64,000 nucleotides of DNA from Actinomyces faecalis (GCF_013184985.2 NZ_CP063418.1:434001-498000); one strand, 5' to 3'. Counted from the first letter of the stretch, positions 17,040-25,941 are shown. Notes: generated by a model from the letters alone, not told the origin. Program-made: numbers and translations.

Positions 17040-18178
17040 TGCCACGCGAATTCATCCCCGCCGCCAAACCGATCCTCGGGCAGGAGGAGCGCGCGGCCGT
17101 TGACGCGGTGCTCGCCTCGGGCATGGTGGTCCAGGGTCCGCAGGTGGCGGCCTTCGAGGAGGAGTTCTCTGCCCAGGTGGTCGCTGGCGTCCACGCCGTG
17201 GCCGTCAACTCCGGTACCTCGGCCCAGCACCTGGCTACCTTGGCCGCGCTCAGTGAGACCGGTCGCCCGGTGGACCCTGAGGCCGAGGTCATCGTTCCCT
17301 CCTTCACCTTCGCCGCCACCGGTAACTCCGTGGCCGCGGCTGGTGCCCGCCCCGTCTTCGCGGACATCGACCCGGTGACCTTCACCCTGGACCCGGCCAG
17401 CGTGGAGGCCGCGATCACGGAGCGGACCGTGGCCATCGAGGTGGTCCACCTTTACGGCCTGCCCGCTGACATGCACGCGATCACGGAGATCGCCCGGCGT
17501 CACGACCTGGCTGTGTGGGAGGATTGCGCCCAGGCTCACGCCGCCGCGATCGACGGCACGCCCGTAGGTACCTTCGGGCAGTGGGGCTCCTTCTCCTTCT
17601 ACCCCACCAAGAACATGACCGCCCTGGAGGGTGGTATGGCCACGACGGCGGACGAGGGGCTGGCCCGTAAGGTCCGCCTGCTGCGCAACCAGGGCATGGA
17701 GAAGCAGTACGCCAACGAGCTGGTGGGCTTCAACAACCGCATGACGGACGTCAACGCCGCGGTCGGCCGCGTCCAGCTGGGCAGGCTGGAGGGCTGGACC
17801 GCACAGCGTCAGGCCAACGCCGCGGTCCTCAACGAGGGTCTGGCAGGCGTGGCCGGAGTGGTGACCCCGTTCGTGCCGGAGGGCTACACCCACGTCTACC
17901 ACCAGTACACGGTCCGCTTCGAGGGGGCCAGCGGCCAGGAGCGTAGCCGCATCCAGTCCTTCCTCAAGGACGAGTGGCAGGTTGGCTCCGGCGTCTACTA
18001 CCCGATCCCCAACCACCGCCTGTCCTCGCTGGAGCCCTGTACCCAGGGCCTGGAGCTGCCGGGCACCGAGAAGGCGGCGCGTGAGTGCCTGTCCCTGCCG
18101 GTCCACCCCTCGCTCAGCGAGGCTGACCTGGAGCGGATCGTCCAGGCCGTGTCCGCCGCCGTGAAGGCAGGTGCCTGA
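17039..18178 (+). CDS. DegT/DnrJ/EryC1 sugar aminotransferase, WbpE/WlbC-like
   Basis: A 379-residue PLP-dependent aminotransferase that would aminate a UDP-3-keto-sugar. Seen: the AAKPILGQEERAAVDAVLAS start, VNSGTSAQHLATLA (residues 57-70), VIVPSFTFAATGNSVA, the PLP-ring region VWEDCAQAHAAAI (about 160-172) and the Schiff-base Lys in SFYPTKNMTALEGG (about 184-197). The substrate loop NRMTDVNAAVGRVQL matches the family. It is placed between an acetyltransferase and a Gfo/Idh oxidoreductase, the same three functions as wbpB-wbpE-wbpD. ATG 17039 overlaps the previous stop. Confidence 0.92.
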   Translation: MPREFIPAAKPILGQEERAAVDAVLASGMVVQGPQVAAFEEEFSAQVVAGVHAVAVNSGTSAQHLATLAALSETGRPVDPEAEVIVPSFTFAATGNSVAAAGARPVFADIDPVTFTLDPASVEAAITERTVAIEVVHLYGLPADMHAITEIARRHDLAVWEDCAQAHAAAIDGTPVGTFGQWGSFSFYPTKNMTALEGGMATTADEGLARKVRLLRNQGMEKQYANELVGFNNRMTDVNAAVGRVQLGRLEGWTAQRQANAAVLNEGLAGVAGVVTPFVPEGYTHVYHQYTVRFEGASGQERSRIQSFLKDEWQVGSGVYYPIPNHRLSSLEPCTQGLELPGTEKAARECLSLPVHPSLSEADLERIVQAVSAAVKAGA

Positions 18179-18180
18179 GC

Positions 18181-19212
18181 ATGAGCGAGAAGAACCTGCG
18201 CGTCGGCCTCATCGGCCTGGGCTCGATGGGCCGTCACCACGCACGCCTCATCCGCGCCACGGCGGGCATGGACCTGGTGGCCGTGGCAGACCCTGCCGGA
18301 GACAAGTTCGGCGTGGCGGGCGAGCTGCCCGTCCTGCCGGACGTGGCCGCGCTCATTGATGCCGGCCTGGACGCCGCGATGGTCGCGGTGCCCACGGTCT
18401 ACCACGAGGACGTGGCCCTGGCCCTGGCCGAGGCCGGCGTCCACACGATGGTGGAGAAGCCCATCGCCGCCACCGCGGCCTCGGGCCGCAGGGTGGCTGA
18501 GGCCTTTGAGCAGGCGGGCCTGGTCGGCGCCGTCGGCTACGTCGAGCGCTGCAACCCGGCGCTACGGGCGCTGCGTGAGCGCCTGGACGCCGGCGAGCTG
18601 GGGCAGGTCTACCAGGTGCTGACCCGTCGTCAAGGGCCCTTCCCGGCGCGCATCAGCGACGTCGGCGTGGTCAAGGACCTGGCCACCCACGACATCGACC
18701 TCACCGCCTGGGTGGCAGGCGCACCCTACGAGAGGGTCTCGGCCCAGGTGGCCTACCGCTCTGGGTACGACCATGAGGACATGGTGGTGGCCACCGGCCG
18801 CCTGACCAACGGCGTCATCGTCTCCCACACGGTCAACTGGCTCACCCCCTTCAAGGAGCGCGTCACGATCGTCACCGGCGAGAAAGGGGCCTTCGTCGCG
18901 GACACGCTGACCGGGGACCTGACCTTCTACGCCAACGGCACGGTGGAGTCCACCTGGGACCAGATCGCCAACTTCCGCGGCGTGAGCGAGGGAGACGTCA
19001 TCCGCTACGCCATCCCCAAGCGTGAGCCCCTGGCCCTGGAGCATGAGCGTTTTCACCACGCCGTGGCGCGGGTGACGGGTACTGGGTGCCCGGACACCTG
19101 CGCGAGTCATGAGGGCGAGGAGATCGTCACCATGAGTGAGGGCGTGAACACCTTGCGCGTGGTCGAGGCGGTGCTCGAGGCGGCTGCGTCCCACCGAACG
19201 GTCGAGCTCTGA
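18181..19212 (+). CDS. Gfo/Idh/MocA oxidoreductase, WbpB/WlbA-like
   Basis: A 343-residue NAD(P)-dependent sugar oxidoreductase. The Rossmann motif is LRVGLIGLGSMGRHHARL (residues 6-23), the EKP signature is in HTMVEKPIAAT (about 92-102), and GYVERCNPALR (about 118-128) and DLATHDIDLTAWV (about 161-173, His/Asp) follow. WlbA/WbpB oxidises C3 of UDP-GlcNAc-uronate, giving the 3-keto substrate for the aminotransferase encoded just before. The spacing of 2 bp to that gene indicates one operon. Confidence 0.88.
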   Translation: MSEKNLRVGLIGLGSMGRHHARLIRATAGMDLVAVADPAGDKFGVAGELPVLPDVAALIDAGLDAAMVAVPTVYHEDVALALAEAGVHTMVEKPIAATAASGRRVAEAFEQAGLVGAVGYVERCNPALRALRERLDAGELGQVYQVLTRRQGPFPARISDVGVVKDLATHDIDLTAWVAGAPYERVSAQVAYRSGYDHEDMVVATGRLTNGVIVSHTVNWLTPFKERVTIVTGEKGAFVADTLTGDLTFYANGTVESTWDQIANFRGVSEGDVIRYAIPKREPLALEHERFHHAVARVTGTGCPDTCASHEGEEIVTMSEGVNTLRVVEAVLEAAASHRTVEL

Positions 19213-19256
19213 GCGGCGGGGAGCGGGCTGCCGGCCCTCGCGGGCGCCTGGGTGCG

Positions 19257-20540
19257 ATGATGCGGTCGGTGCTGGGCTCCTCACCCTTCCTCGGCCACGT
19301 CCTGACCCTTGTGACGGGTACCGCCGTCGCCCAGGTGGTCTCCTTCCTCATGACCCTGTTGCTGGCGCGGGTCTACGCCCCTCATGACCTGGGTCTGATG
19401 GCGACCTACACCGCGGTGTCCGGGGTGGTGATCGCCGTGGCGGCACTGCGCTACGACATGGCCGTCATGCTGCCACGCCGTGACACCGAGGCCCTGGCGG
19501 TCGCCAGGCTCGCCCTGTGGTGCATCCTGGTGGTCTCGGTGGCTGTCAGCGCCGTGAGCCTCCCGCTGCGTGGGACCGTCGCCCGCTACTGGGGGCAGGA
19601 GGTGGCCGCCTGGCTGCCGCTGGTGGGGCTGACGACCTTCCTCATGGCGGGGGTGGAGCTGGCGAAGTACTGGTTCAACAGGCACAGCCGCTACCGCGTG
19701 ATCGCCGTCAACCAGGCGGAGCAGCAGATCGGCCTGACCGGGGGGCAGCTGGCGCTGGGACTAGCGGGGCTCGGCGGCCTGCCGGGCCTGGTGCTCGGGC
19801 ACACCGCCGGGCAGCTGTTCGCCTTCCTCAACCTCTTCCGCCAGGCCCCCGAGCTGCGTCGTCGCCTGCCCGAGGGTGCTCCGAGTATGGGGCAGGTGGC
19901 TAGGCGCTACAGGCGCATGCCGCTGCTCAATGCCCCCAATGCGCTTGTGGACGCGGTACGTCTGAGCGGTATCCAGCTGCTCATCGCCAGCTACTCGGTG
20001 GCCGAGCTGGGGCAGTTCCAGATGGCGTGGAGGGTGCTGGACGCCCCCCTCATCCTCATCAACGGCGCGGTCTCGCGGGTCTTCTTCCAGCGGCTCTCGC
20101 AGGTCGAGCCCGGGCAGATGCGTCCGCTCGTGCGCGGCCTGGTCAGGCGCGCCGTCATGGTGGGGGTGGCCCCCTTCGCCCTCATCTACCTGCTCTCGCC
20201 GTGGATCTTCCCCTTCTTCTTCGGACCCCAGTGGGATACTGCCGGCGGCTTCGCCCGGGCCCTGACGCCCTGGCTGTTCATGCTGCTCATTACCTCCCCG
20301 GTCTCCAACCTCTTCGTCGTCACCGGACACCAGGACTGGATGCTGGGCTTCGCCGTGGTCTACGCCGCGGTGCCCCTGGCCTGGCTGGCCCTGTCCCCGC
20401 TAGACCTGCTGGTGACAACCTACGTGCTTGGTGCCCTCATGGCGATGCTGCTGGTGGGAATGACCGGGCTCTCCCTTCTCGCGGCCCGGCGTTTCGACTC
20501 GGGCGGCACAGGTACGACCACGGACAAGGAGCTGGTATGA
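19257..20540 (+). CDS. Wzx-type polysaccharide flippase
   Basis: A 427-residue protein with about 12 hydrophobic segments in the MATE/polysaccharide transporter arrangement. The start LGHVLTLVTGTAVAQVVSFL and LLLARVYAPHDLGLMATYTA are typical of O-antigen/capsule flippases. It would move undecaprenyl-pyrophosphate-linked repeat units to the outer face. The adjacent GT4 gene overlaps its stop by ATGA. No clear ribosome binding site precedes ATG 19257; ATG 19260 is equally possible. A Wzx here and an ABC exporter later suggest that two polymers are exported by different routes. Confidence 0.85.
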   Translation: MMRSVLGSSPFLGHVLTLVTGTAVAQVVSFLMTLLLARVYAPHDLGLMATYTAVSGVVIAVAALRYDMAVMLPRRDTEALAVARLALWCILVVSVAVSAVSLPLRGTVARYWGQEVAAWLPLVGLTTFLMAGVELAKYWFNRHSRYRVIAVNQAEQQIGLTGGQLALGLAGLGGLPGLVLGHTAGQLFAFLNLFRQAPELRRRLPEGAPSMGQVARRYRRMPLLNAPNALVDAVRLSGIQLLIASYSVAELGQFQMAWRVLDAPLILINGAVSRVFFQRLSQVEPGQMRPLVRGLVRRAVMVGVAPFALIYLLSPWIFPFFFGPQWDTAGGFARALTPWLFMLLITSPVSNLFVVTGHQDWMLGFAVVYAAVPLAWLALSPLDLLVTTYVLGALMAMLLVGMTGLSLLAARRFDSGGTGTTTDKELV

Positions 20541-21829
20541 GCAGTGCGCGGGTCCCCCAGGGCGGTGGGCAGGATCGCCGTGTCCTGTTGCTGCTGACGG
20601 ACTTCTACCCCTACGAGGTGGGGGAGGAGTTCCTGGAGCAGGAGATCGAGATCCTGTGCCGGGCCTTTGACGAGGTGGTCGTGGTGCCGGTGCGGCTGTC
20701 GCAGGGGGCGCGTCAGACCCGCGCCCTGCCCGCCAACGCCCGCTGTGCTCTGCTGCCAGCCTCCCGCCTGCCGGACTGGAGGGCGCAGGCGCTGATCCGC
20801 GCGCCCCAGATCCTCCTGGGCCGTGAGCGCATGATTGACACCCCGCCCTGGCGCTCCTTCGGACGCTTCGGCATGGATGTGCGCTTCGCTGCGATTGCGC
20901 TGTCGGCCCGTGCCCGGATGCGTCGGCTCCTGCCCTCCCTCGGCCTGGAGGGGGCGGAGGTGACGGTCTACTCCTACTGGTTCTTCACCGGCGCTGCCCT
21001 GGGTGGGATGCTGCGGCGCTACGAGCTGGCGGGGCAGCGGGTGCGGGTGGTGGCCCGCGCCCACGCCTACGACGTCGACGAGGCGGATGCTCCACGTGGT
21101 TACGTCCCCTCCCGGCGATTCGTCATGGAGGCGGTGGACAGGGTCTACCCGATCTCTGAGTATGCCGCCGGATTCCTCCGACGCCGTTTCCCCCAGGCCG
21201 GGGACCGGATCGAGGTCAGGCGGCTGGGTGTCCCGGCATCTGAGCCCCGGCCGCGTCGTCACACGGAGCCTTTCGCGCTGGTCTCCTGCTCCCACATGGC
21301 GCCCTACAAGCGGGTGGGGCTCATCCTCCAGGCGGTGGCTGAGCTTGAGCGGCGTGGGCGCCGTGTGACCTGGACGCATATCGGTGAGGCCGATGCCGCC
21401 CGGCTGGCGGCGATGCGGCAGCGGGCGCGCCGGGAGCTGGGCACGACGCCGGTCACCTTCACCGGGCACATGAGCAACAGTGAGGTCCGTCATCTCTACT
21501 CCTCCTCCGACTTCTCCTGCTTCCTCAACTGCTCCGACGGGGAGGGCGTGCCGGTGTCAGTGATGGAAGCCCAGGCGGCGGCCTTGCCCGTGGTGGCGAC
21601 GGCTGCCGGGGGGACCGGTGAGATCGTCCACGACGGCGTCAACGGCAGGCTCGTACCGGTGGAGGTCACGGCCGGCCAGGTGGCTGACGCCATCGAGTCC
21701 GTCATGGACCTGGACCCGCGGGAGTACACCCGGATGAGTGAGGCGGCACGGGCGAGCTGGGCACGAATGAGTGACGCAGGGAGGCAGTACCGCGAGTTCG
21801 TCCAGGCACTGGTGGCGTTGTGGGAGTGA
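20537..21829 (+). CDS. GT4 glycosyltransferase
   Basis: A 430-residue GT-B glycosyltransferase. The N-terminal domain starts VLLLLTDFYPYEVGEEFLEQEI (first 18: VLLLLTDFYPYEVGEEFL). The C-terminal donor domain shows VSCSHMAPYKRVGLILQAV (about residues 259-277), TFTGHMSNSEV, the family E-x7-E region SDGEGVPVSVMEAQAAALPV (about 336-355) and TAAGGTGEIVHDGVNG. Donor and acceptor cannot be read off. ATG 20537 overlaps the flippase stop, so it is the last gene of the 16.4-21.8 kb operon, which ends at a hairpin. Confidence 0.87.
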   Translation: MSSARVPQGGGQDRRVLLLLTDFYPYEVGEEFLEQEIEILCRAFDEVVVVPVRLSQGARQTRALPANARCALLPASRLPDWRAQALIRAPQILLGRERMIDTPPWRSFGRFGMDVRFAAIALSARARMRRLLPSLGLEGAEVTVYSYWFFTGAALGGMLRRYELAGQRVRVVARAHAYDVDEADAPRGYVPSRRFVMEAVDRVYPISEYAAGFLRRRFPQAGDRIEVRRLGVPASEPRPRRHTEPFALVSCSHMAPYKRVGLILQAVAELERRGRRVTWTHIGEADAARLAAMRQRARRELGTTPVTFTGHMSNSEVRHLYSSSDFSCFLNCSDGEGVPVSVMEAQAAALPVVATAAGGTGEIVHDGVNGRLVPVEVTAGQVADAIESVMDLDPREYTRMSEAARASWARMSDAGRQYREFVQALVALWE

Positions 21830-21835
21830 GCGTGC

Positions 21836-21862
21836 GCCTGCTCCCACCACGCGGGAGCAGGC
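21836..21862 (+). terminator. Hairpin terminator between convergent GT4 and 2-epimerase genes
   Basis: 10-bp perfect stem (21836-21845 with 21853-21862), 7-nt loop, starting 6 nt after the GT4 stop. No T-run follows, as is common in high-GC actinobacteria. Confidence 0.65.
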
Positions 21863-21907
21863 AGAAGGCGGCGTCCTGACGCCCCTGGGACCGGGCGTGA
21901 CCTGGGC

Positions 21908-22999
21908 TCAGGGGCGCACGCGGGGCAGGTGCTCGGTGAGGACCTGTGCCACACGCGTGGCAGCATGACCGTCTCCATAGGGGTGGGCGACAGACTCTGC
22001 GGGCTCGGCCGGGCGCGGGCGTGAGGCGGCGCGTGCCACCTGCGGACCCGGCTCAACCAGCACGTTCCACCCCAGCTCGACGGTCTCGACCCACTCTGTC
22101 TGCGGGCGCACCGTCGTGCACGGCACGCGTAAGAGGAACGCCTCTTTCTGCAGGCCCCCGGAGTCGGTGACTACCCCACGCGCGCCCAGCACCGAGCAGA
22201 TGAGGTCCGGGTAGGCCAGCGGCTGGTGCAGCCGCAGGCTGCCACGGTTCTCAAGCCTCATGCCGTGGCGGGCGCAGGAGGCGACCAGGCGTGGGTGGGC
22301 CAGCAGCACGACCGGGTGGTCCATCTCGGTCAGGCAGGTGAGCACCGCCTCCAGGCGCTCGGCGTCGTCCGTGTTCTCCGCCCGGTGGATCGTGGCCAGG
22401 GAGTAGGAGCCGGGGGCCAGGCCCATCTCCTGGGCCACCGGGCTGGGGCGGTGGGCGACGGCGTCGCGCTGGGACAGCAGCACGTCGGTCATGACGTCGC
22501 CGACGACGACGGTGCGTGTGGACAGGCCCTCAGCCTCCAGGTGGGAGGCGGCTACCTGCGTGGGGGCCAGCAGGAGGTCAGCGGCGTGGTCGGTCAGGAC
22601 ACGGTTGATCTCCTCGGGCATCCGCCTGTTGAAGGAGCGCAGCCCCGCCTCCAGGTGCGCGACGGGCACGTGGAGCTTGACCGCCGCCAGCGCCCCGGCG
22701 AGCGTGGAGTTGGTGTCCCCGTAGACCAGGACCCAGTCGGGCTGGTGGGTGTCCAGGACCTGGTCCATGGAGCTGAGCATGGTGCCGGTCTGGACCCCGT
22801 GGGAGCCCGAGCCGGCACCGAGGTGGACCTGGGGGGCGCTGATGCCCAGGTCAGTGAAGAAGACGTCGGAGAGCATCGGGTCGTAGTGCTGGCCCGTGTG
22901 GATGATGACGTGGTCGGTCCCGTGGGCGCGTAGGGCCGCGTCCACGGGGGCGAGCTTGACGAACTGAGGGCGGGCACCGACCACCGACATGACACGCAT
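21908..22999 (-). CDS. wecB: Non-hydrolysing UDP-GlcNAc 2-epimerase family (WecB/WbpI-like)
   Basis: A 363-residue GT-B-like epimerase. Motifs: MSVVGARPQFVKLAPV (residues 4-19), HTGQHYDPMLSDVFF, VYGDTNSTLAGALAA (about 93-107), HLEAGLRSFNRRMPEE (about 115-130, His/Glu/Arg), TIHRAENTDD and TDSGGLQKEAFLL. The combination resembles WbpI, which epimerises UDP-GlcNAc3NAcA to UDP-ManNAc3NAcA, at least as much as WecB, which makes UDP-ManNAc. The nearby WbpB/E/D-like trio favours the former. ATG 22999 lies 6 nt after TACCCT, which favours it over the ATG at 22990. Confidence 0.9.
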   Translation of the reverse strand: MRVMSVVGARPQFVKLAPVDAALRAHGTDHVIIHTGQHYDPMLSDVFFTDLGISAPQVHLGAGSGSHGVQTGTMLSSMDQVLDTHQPDWVLVYGDTNSTLAGALAAVKLHVPVAHLEAGLRSFNRRMPEEINRVLTDHAADLLLAPTQVAASHLEAEGLSTRTVVVGDVMTDVLLSQRDAVAHRPSPVAQEMGLAPGSYSLATIHRAENTDDAERLEAVLTCLTEMDHPVVLLAHPRLVASCARHGMRLENRGSLRLHQPLAYPDLICSVLGARGVVTDSGGLQKEAFLLRVPCTTVRPQTEWVETVELGWNVLVEPGPQVARAASRPRPAEPAESVAHPYGDGHAATRVAQVLTEHLPRVRP

Positions 23000-23011
23000 G
23001 CCGCCAGGGTA
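23000..23011 (-). promoter_or_regulatory. Leaderless -10 box for the 2-epimerase gene
   Basis: TACCCT on the minus strand (23011-23006), 6-nt spacer, ATG at 22999. Confidence 0.55.
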
Positions 23012-23041
23012 CCGGGAGGGGCAGGGGACTGCCCCTCCCGG
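23012..23041. repeat. 13-bp inverted repeat between divergent promoters
   Basis: 23012-23024 is the exact reverse complement of 23029-23041, with a 4-nt loop. It abuts the -10 box of the 2-epimerase gene and occupies its -35 region, so it may be an operator. Confidence 0.7.
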
Positions 23042-23095
23042 CGCGGGCGCCACCACATAGCGTGCTCCGGCATCACCCTCGTGGCGGACCACCTC

Positions 23096-23107
23096 TAGAC
23101 TTCCCGC
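23096..23107 (+). promoter_or_regulatory. Leaderless -10 box for the GT4 gene at 23108
   Basis: TAGACT at 23096-23101, 6-nt spacer, ATG at 23108. Confidence 0.6.
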
Positions 23108-24244
23108 ATGCGCGTCACCGTCGTCACCACCTGGCTCCCCACCGCCCTTGCCCCCTCCTCGGGCAGCTTCGTCCTGCGTGACTGCCAGGCGATCCGTGAT
23201 GCCGGGCACCGGCTGCGCATCATCCACCTCGTTCCCCCGCACCAGGACGACGGCACCCGCCACGTGACGATGGACGGGATGCCGGTCCTCCGACTGCCCA
23301 TGCGCCCGGCCAACCCGGCTAGCGTGGCCGCAGCAGCCTGCCGCCTGCCCCGCCTGCTCGACGGCGCCGACGTGCTGCACTCGATGGCGATGAGCTCGCT
23401 GGCCCCTCTGTCCCTCCTGGATCTTGCCGGCCGCCTGACGCTGCCGTGGGTCCACACCGAGCACTGGTCGGGCCTGACCAACCCCGGCACCCTGAGTGCA
23501 CCACTGCGGGCCGGGCGCGTGCTGGTCGGACGGGCGCTGGCCCGGCCCGACGTCGTGACCGCGGTGTGCGAGTACCTGGCTGAGCCGGTGCGGGCTGTCA
23601 GGCACGAGGCCGCGACCGTCGTCGTCCCGTGCATCGTGGACCCGGTGGGGGATCCGGTTGAACGGGGTCCACGAGACGAGGGAGGTCCGCTGCGTCTGGT
23701 GAGCGTCGGAGGCCTCGTGGCACGCAAGGACCCCCTGACCTGCGTGGAGGTCACCGCCGAGCTCGCCCGCCGCGGGCAGGAGGTGACGATGACCTTCGTC
23801 GGGCAGGGGCCCCTGCATGAGGAGATCGTGACCAGGGCGGCGCAGCTGGGTGTGGCGGACCGCGTCGTGCTGACAGGCACGCTCAATGCCGCGGGCGTGC
23901 ACGACGAGCTCGCTGCAGCTGGCCTCTTCCTGGGGCCCACGCGCGGAGACAACTTCTTCGTCTCAGCCGCTGAGGCGATAGTAGCGGGCCGACCCGTCGT
24001 CGTCTCTGACGCCGGAGGCCAGGTTGAGTACGTCCAGCCGGATAACGGCACCATCGTGCCGGCAGGGGCTCCGGTGGCCCAGTGGGCTGACGCCGTGGAG
24101 GCTACGTGGCGGCGCCTGGTCCACGTCAGCGCCGCCGAGGTCGCGGGCACCATCGGGCAGCGCTTCGCCGCGTCGACCGTGGGGGCAGCCTACGGGGCGG
24201 TCTACGAGCAGGTCTGCTCCCCTGCCTCTGGTGACGCCGCGTAG
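23108..24244 (+). CDS. GT4 glycosyltransferase
   Basis: A 378-residue GT-B enzyme. It begins RVTVVTTWLPTALAPSSGSF, with an early VLRDCQAIRDAGH helix. The linker LRLVSVGGLVARKDPLTCVE (about residues 196-215) has the conserved G-x-L-x-x-K-D of GT4. The donor site covers MTFVGQGPLHEEI, LFLGPTRGDNFFVSAAEAIV (about 276-295) and VVSDAGGQVEYVQPDNG. It is flanked by the 2-epimerase and the asparagine-synthase-like gene, so it may add the (diacetamido) uronic acid or a neighbouring sugar; this is inference only. Confidence 0.86.
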   Translation: MRVTVVTTWLPTALAPSSGSFVLRDCQAIRDAGHRLRIIHLVPPHQDDGTRHVTMDGMPVLRLPMRPANPASVAAAACRLPRLLDGADVLHSMAMSSLAPLSLLDLAGRLTLPWVHTEHWSGLTNPGTLSAPLRAGRVLVGRALARPDVVTAVCEYLAEPVRAVRHEAATVVVPCIVDPVGDPVERGPRDEGGPLRLVSVGGLVARKDPLTCVEVTAELARRGQEVTMTFVGQGPLHEEIVTRAAQLGVADRVVLTGTLNAAGVHDELAAAGLFLGPTRGDNFFVSAAEAIVAGRPVVVSDAGGQVEYVQPDNGTIVPAGAPVAQWADAVEATWRRLVHVSAAEVAGTIGQRFAASTVGAAYGAVYEQVCSPASGDAA

Positions 24245-24259
24245 CCGGGGTGAGGACGG

Positions 24260-25891
24260 CTACCTCTGCTCTACCACCGGGAGCCCTGAGAAGACCTGCG
24301 CCGCCTGGCTCCAGGAGTCGGCGAGGAAGGAACGGGTCCAGAACCCCAGTGTCTTGCGCCCGGCCAGGATCTCAAGTGCCGCACGGGGGCGGGAGGTGTC
24401 GGTGATGAGGGCGTCGAAGGCCATCGAGGAGTGCAGAGAGGACCAGGTGGAGAAGCTCCTCTCCGCGGCCCCGAGCGTGCCGGTGGCCGCCAGCACCTGC
24501 TTGAGGCGTGAGCGGGTGCGCTGGGGGACCTGGGTGACCTCGTAGTAGGCGTCGTGGCCTGGGCTGGTGCCGGTGGCCTGGGCCCACAGCCGGTCGATGA
24601 CTGCCTGATACAGGTCCCGGGTCGCTGTCAGGGCCGCGCTGCCGTGGGCCCAGGCGTCCCAGACCTCGTGGTCAAGCATGGGCAGCGCCCAGTCCAGCCC
24701 GAGGTGCTCGTAGGTCCGCATGGAGTTGTTGATGTACTTCGTCTGGCGCTCGCGCAGGTTGTAGCCCTCGATGAAGGAACGCAGCGTGCGCCCGCTACCG
24801 TCCAGGCCCGCCAGGGTCATCGCCTCACGCACAGGACCAGCCACCCACTCCTGGCGCCAGGCACGCTCCTGGGCCCCCTGAAGGTTGTGGTGGTAGCCCA
24901 CGACCGTGTGCGCAGCCCGGGCGCGGGAGACGGGCAGCTCGTCAAGCAGCGGCAGGTCATGCATATTGCCCACCACCGTGTGGCCGGGCAGGACGAGGTC
25001 GCCCTCGGTGACGACCCCACGGCGTCGCAGCGTGCTCAGCGCGTACCAGTCCTGGACGTGGGGGAGGGCGGACCAGGAGTGAGATGAGGACAGGAAGGCA
25101 CCGGTCTCAGCCGAGTGCCAGTGCTCAAGCAGAGAGCGGCGCTCGTAGGGCACGGCGTGCCACTCCAGGCCCACCTGCCTGGCGACCGCGCGGGAGACCT
25201 CCATCTCACGTGCCCCGGGGACCCCGTAGGTGAAGGCCAGGACTCGACCGGGGCGGAGCTGGTGGTGCAGCGCCAGCCAGGCCACGAGGAGGCGAGAGTC
25301 CAGGCCACCGGACAGCGGGATGACCAGGCGCGCCTCGGTGCGTTCCAGCAGCCGCCCCATCGTGGTGTCCAGGGCGTGGAGGAAGGAGACGGCCAGGACC
25401 TCGGGGTCGGTGACCTCCTCAGCGTGGTAGGAGAAGAAGGCGTAGTCCTCCTGGTGCCAGCCCCCCGTCCGTCGGTCGATGGTGACGACGGCGCCCTGGG
25501 GCACCTGGTGGACGCCGGACAGCAGGGTGCGGGCGCCGGTGACGAACCCGGCGTCAGCGAGCTCACGGCACGCCGGGGCGATCAGGGCCGGGGAGGACAG
25601 GGCCTGGAGCATCAGCTGTGGGTCGTCACTGACCACGAGCCTGGAGCCTGCGTCCTGCAGGCTCCACAGCAGGGGCCAGGAGCGCAGACGGTCCACCGCG
25701 AGCTCCACCTGCTCGCCGCTCACGCGCACGGCTGCGAGCCTGCCAGGATGAGTGCGCAGCGCCTGGGGGAGGGTCGGTGAGGCGCAGGGGTGGTCGCAGC
25801 GTGTGTGCGTGACAACGGTGCCCTGGCCGTGTGGGTAGGGGGCCTCACGGCGCGTCCACTGCGGTGCTGCGAGCCTGAGGTCAATCTCCAC
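24260..25891 (-). CDS. Asparagine-synthase-like amidotransferase lacking the N-terminal Cys
   Basis: A 543-residue protein of the asparagine synthase B family. The synthase domain has the ATP-pyrophosphatase loop IPLSGGLDSRLLVAWLA (SGGLDS at 194-199). The N-terminal domain retains the glutaminase fold pattern (VSDDPQLMLQAL, GVHQVPQGAVVTID) but does not start with the catalytic Cys2; it starts MEIDLRLAAP, so it cannot use glutamine in the usual way. Similar proteins in polysaccharide loci amidate uronic acids, which fits the uronic-acid pathway genes nearby. Start GTG 25891. It is convergent with the GT4 gene by 15 bp and divergent from the next GT gene. Confidence 0.8.
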   Translation of the reverse strand: MEIDLRLAAPQWTRREAPYPHGQGTVVTHTRCDHPCASPTLPQALRTHPGRLAAVRVSGEQVELAVDRLRSWPLLWSLQDAGSRLVVSDDPQLMLQALSSPALIAPACRELADAGFVTGARTLLSGVHQVPQGAVVTIDRRTGGWHQEDYAFFSYHAEEVTDPEVLAVSFLHALDTTMGRLLERTEARLVIPLSGGLDSRLLVAWLALHHQLRPGRVLAFTYGVPGAREMEVSRAVARQVGLEWHAVPYERRSLLEHWHSAETGAFLSSSHSWSALPHVQDWYALSTLRRRGVVTEGDLVLPGHTVVGNMHDLPLLDELPVSRARAAHTVVGYHHNLQGAQERAWRQEWVAGPVREAMTLAGLDGSGRTLRSFIEGYNLRERQTKYINNSMRTYEHLGLDWALPMLDHEVWDAWAHGSAALTATRDLYQAVIDRLWAQATGTSPGHDAYYEVTQVPQRTRSRLKQVLAATGTLGAAERSFSTWSSLHSSMAFDALITDTSRPRAALEILAGRKTLGFWTRSFLADSWSQAAQVFSGLPVVEQR

Positions 25892-25935
25892 GGGCGCCTG
25901 CCTTCCCTGCCGAGGACCGTGTCAGTCTTTGCTGC

Positions 25936-25941
25936 TAGTGT
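25936..25941 (+). promoter_or_regulatory. Probable -10 box upstream of the 26.0-34.2 kb operon
   Basis: TAGTGT, giving a leader of about 55 nt that ends in the GGAGGAAGGG ribosome binding site before ATG 26004. Confidence 0.3.

Noticed and set aside
16311..17045. N-terminal extension of the GT2 protein on the minus strand
   Set aside because: The extra ~245 codons run antisense to the well-supported acetyltransferase gene; GTG 16310 preceded by a -10-like GAGAAT is the better start.
20027..20536. Extra 170 codons before the GT4 protein that begins at 20537
   Set aside because: They lie inside the flippase gene in another frame and give Arg/Pro/Ala-rich low-complexity sequence; ATG 20537 overlaps the flippase stop as ATGA.
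23000..23902. N-terminal extension of the 2-epimerase on the minus strand
   Set aside because: Antisense to the GT4 gene at 23108; family N-terminus MRVMSVVGARPQ and the TACCCT box fix the start at 22999.
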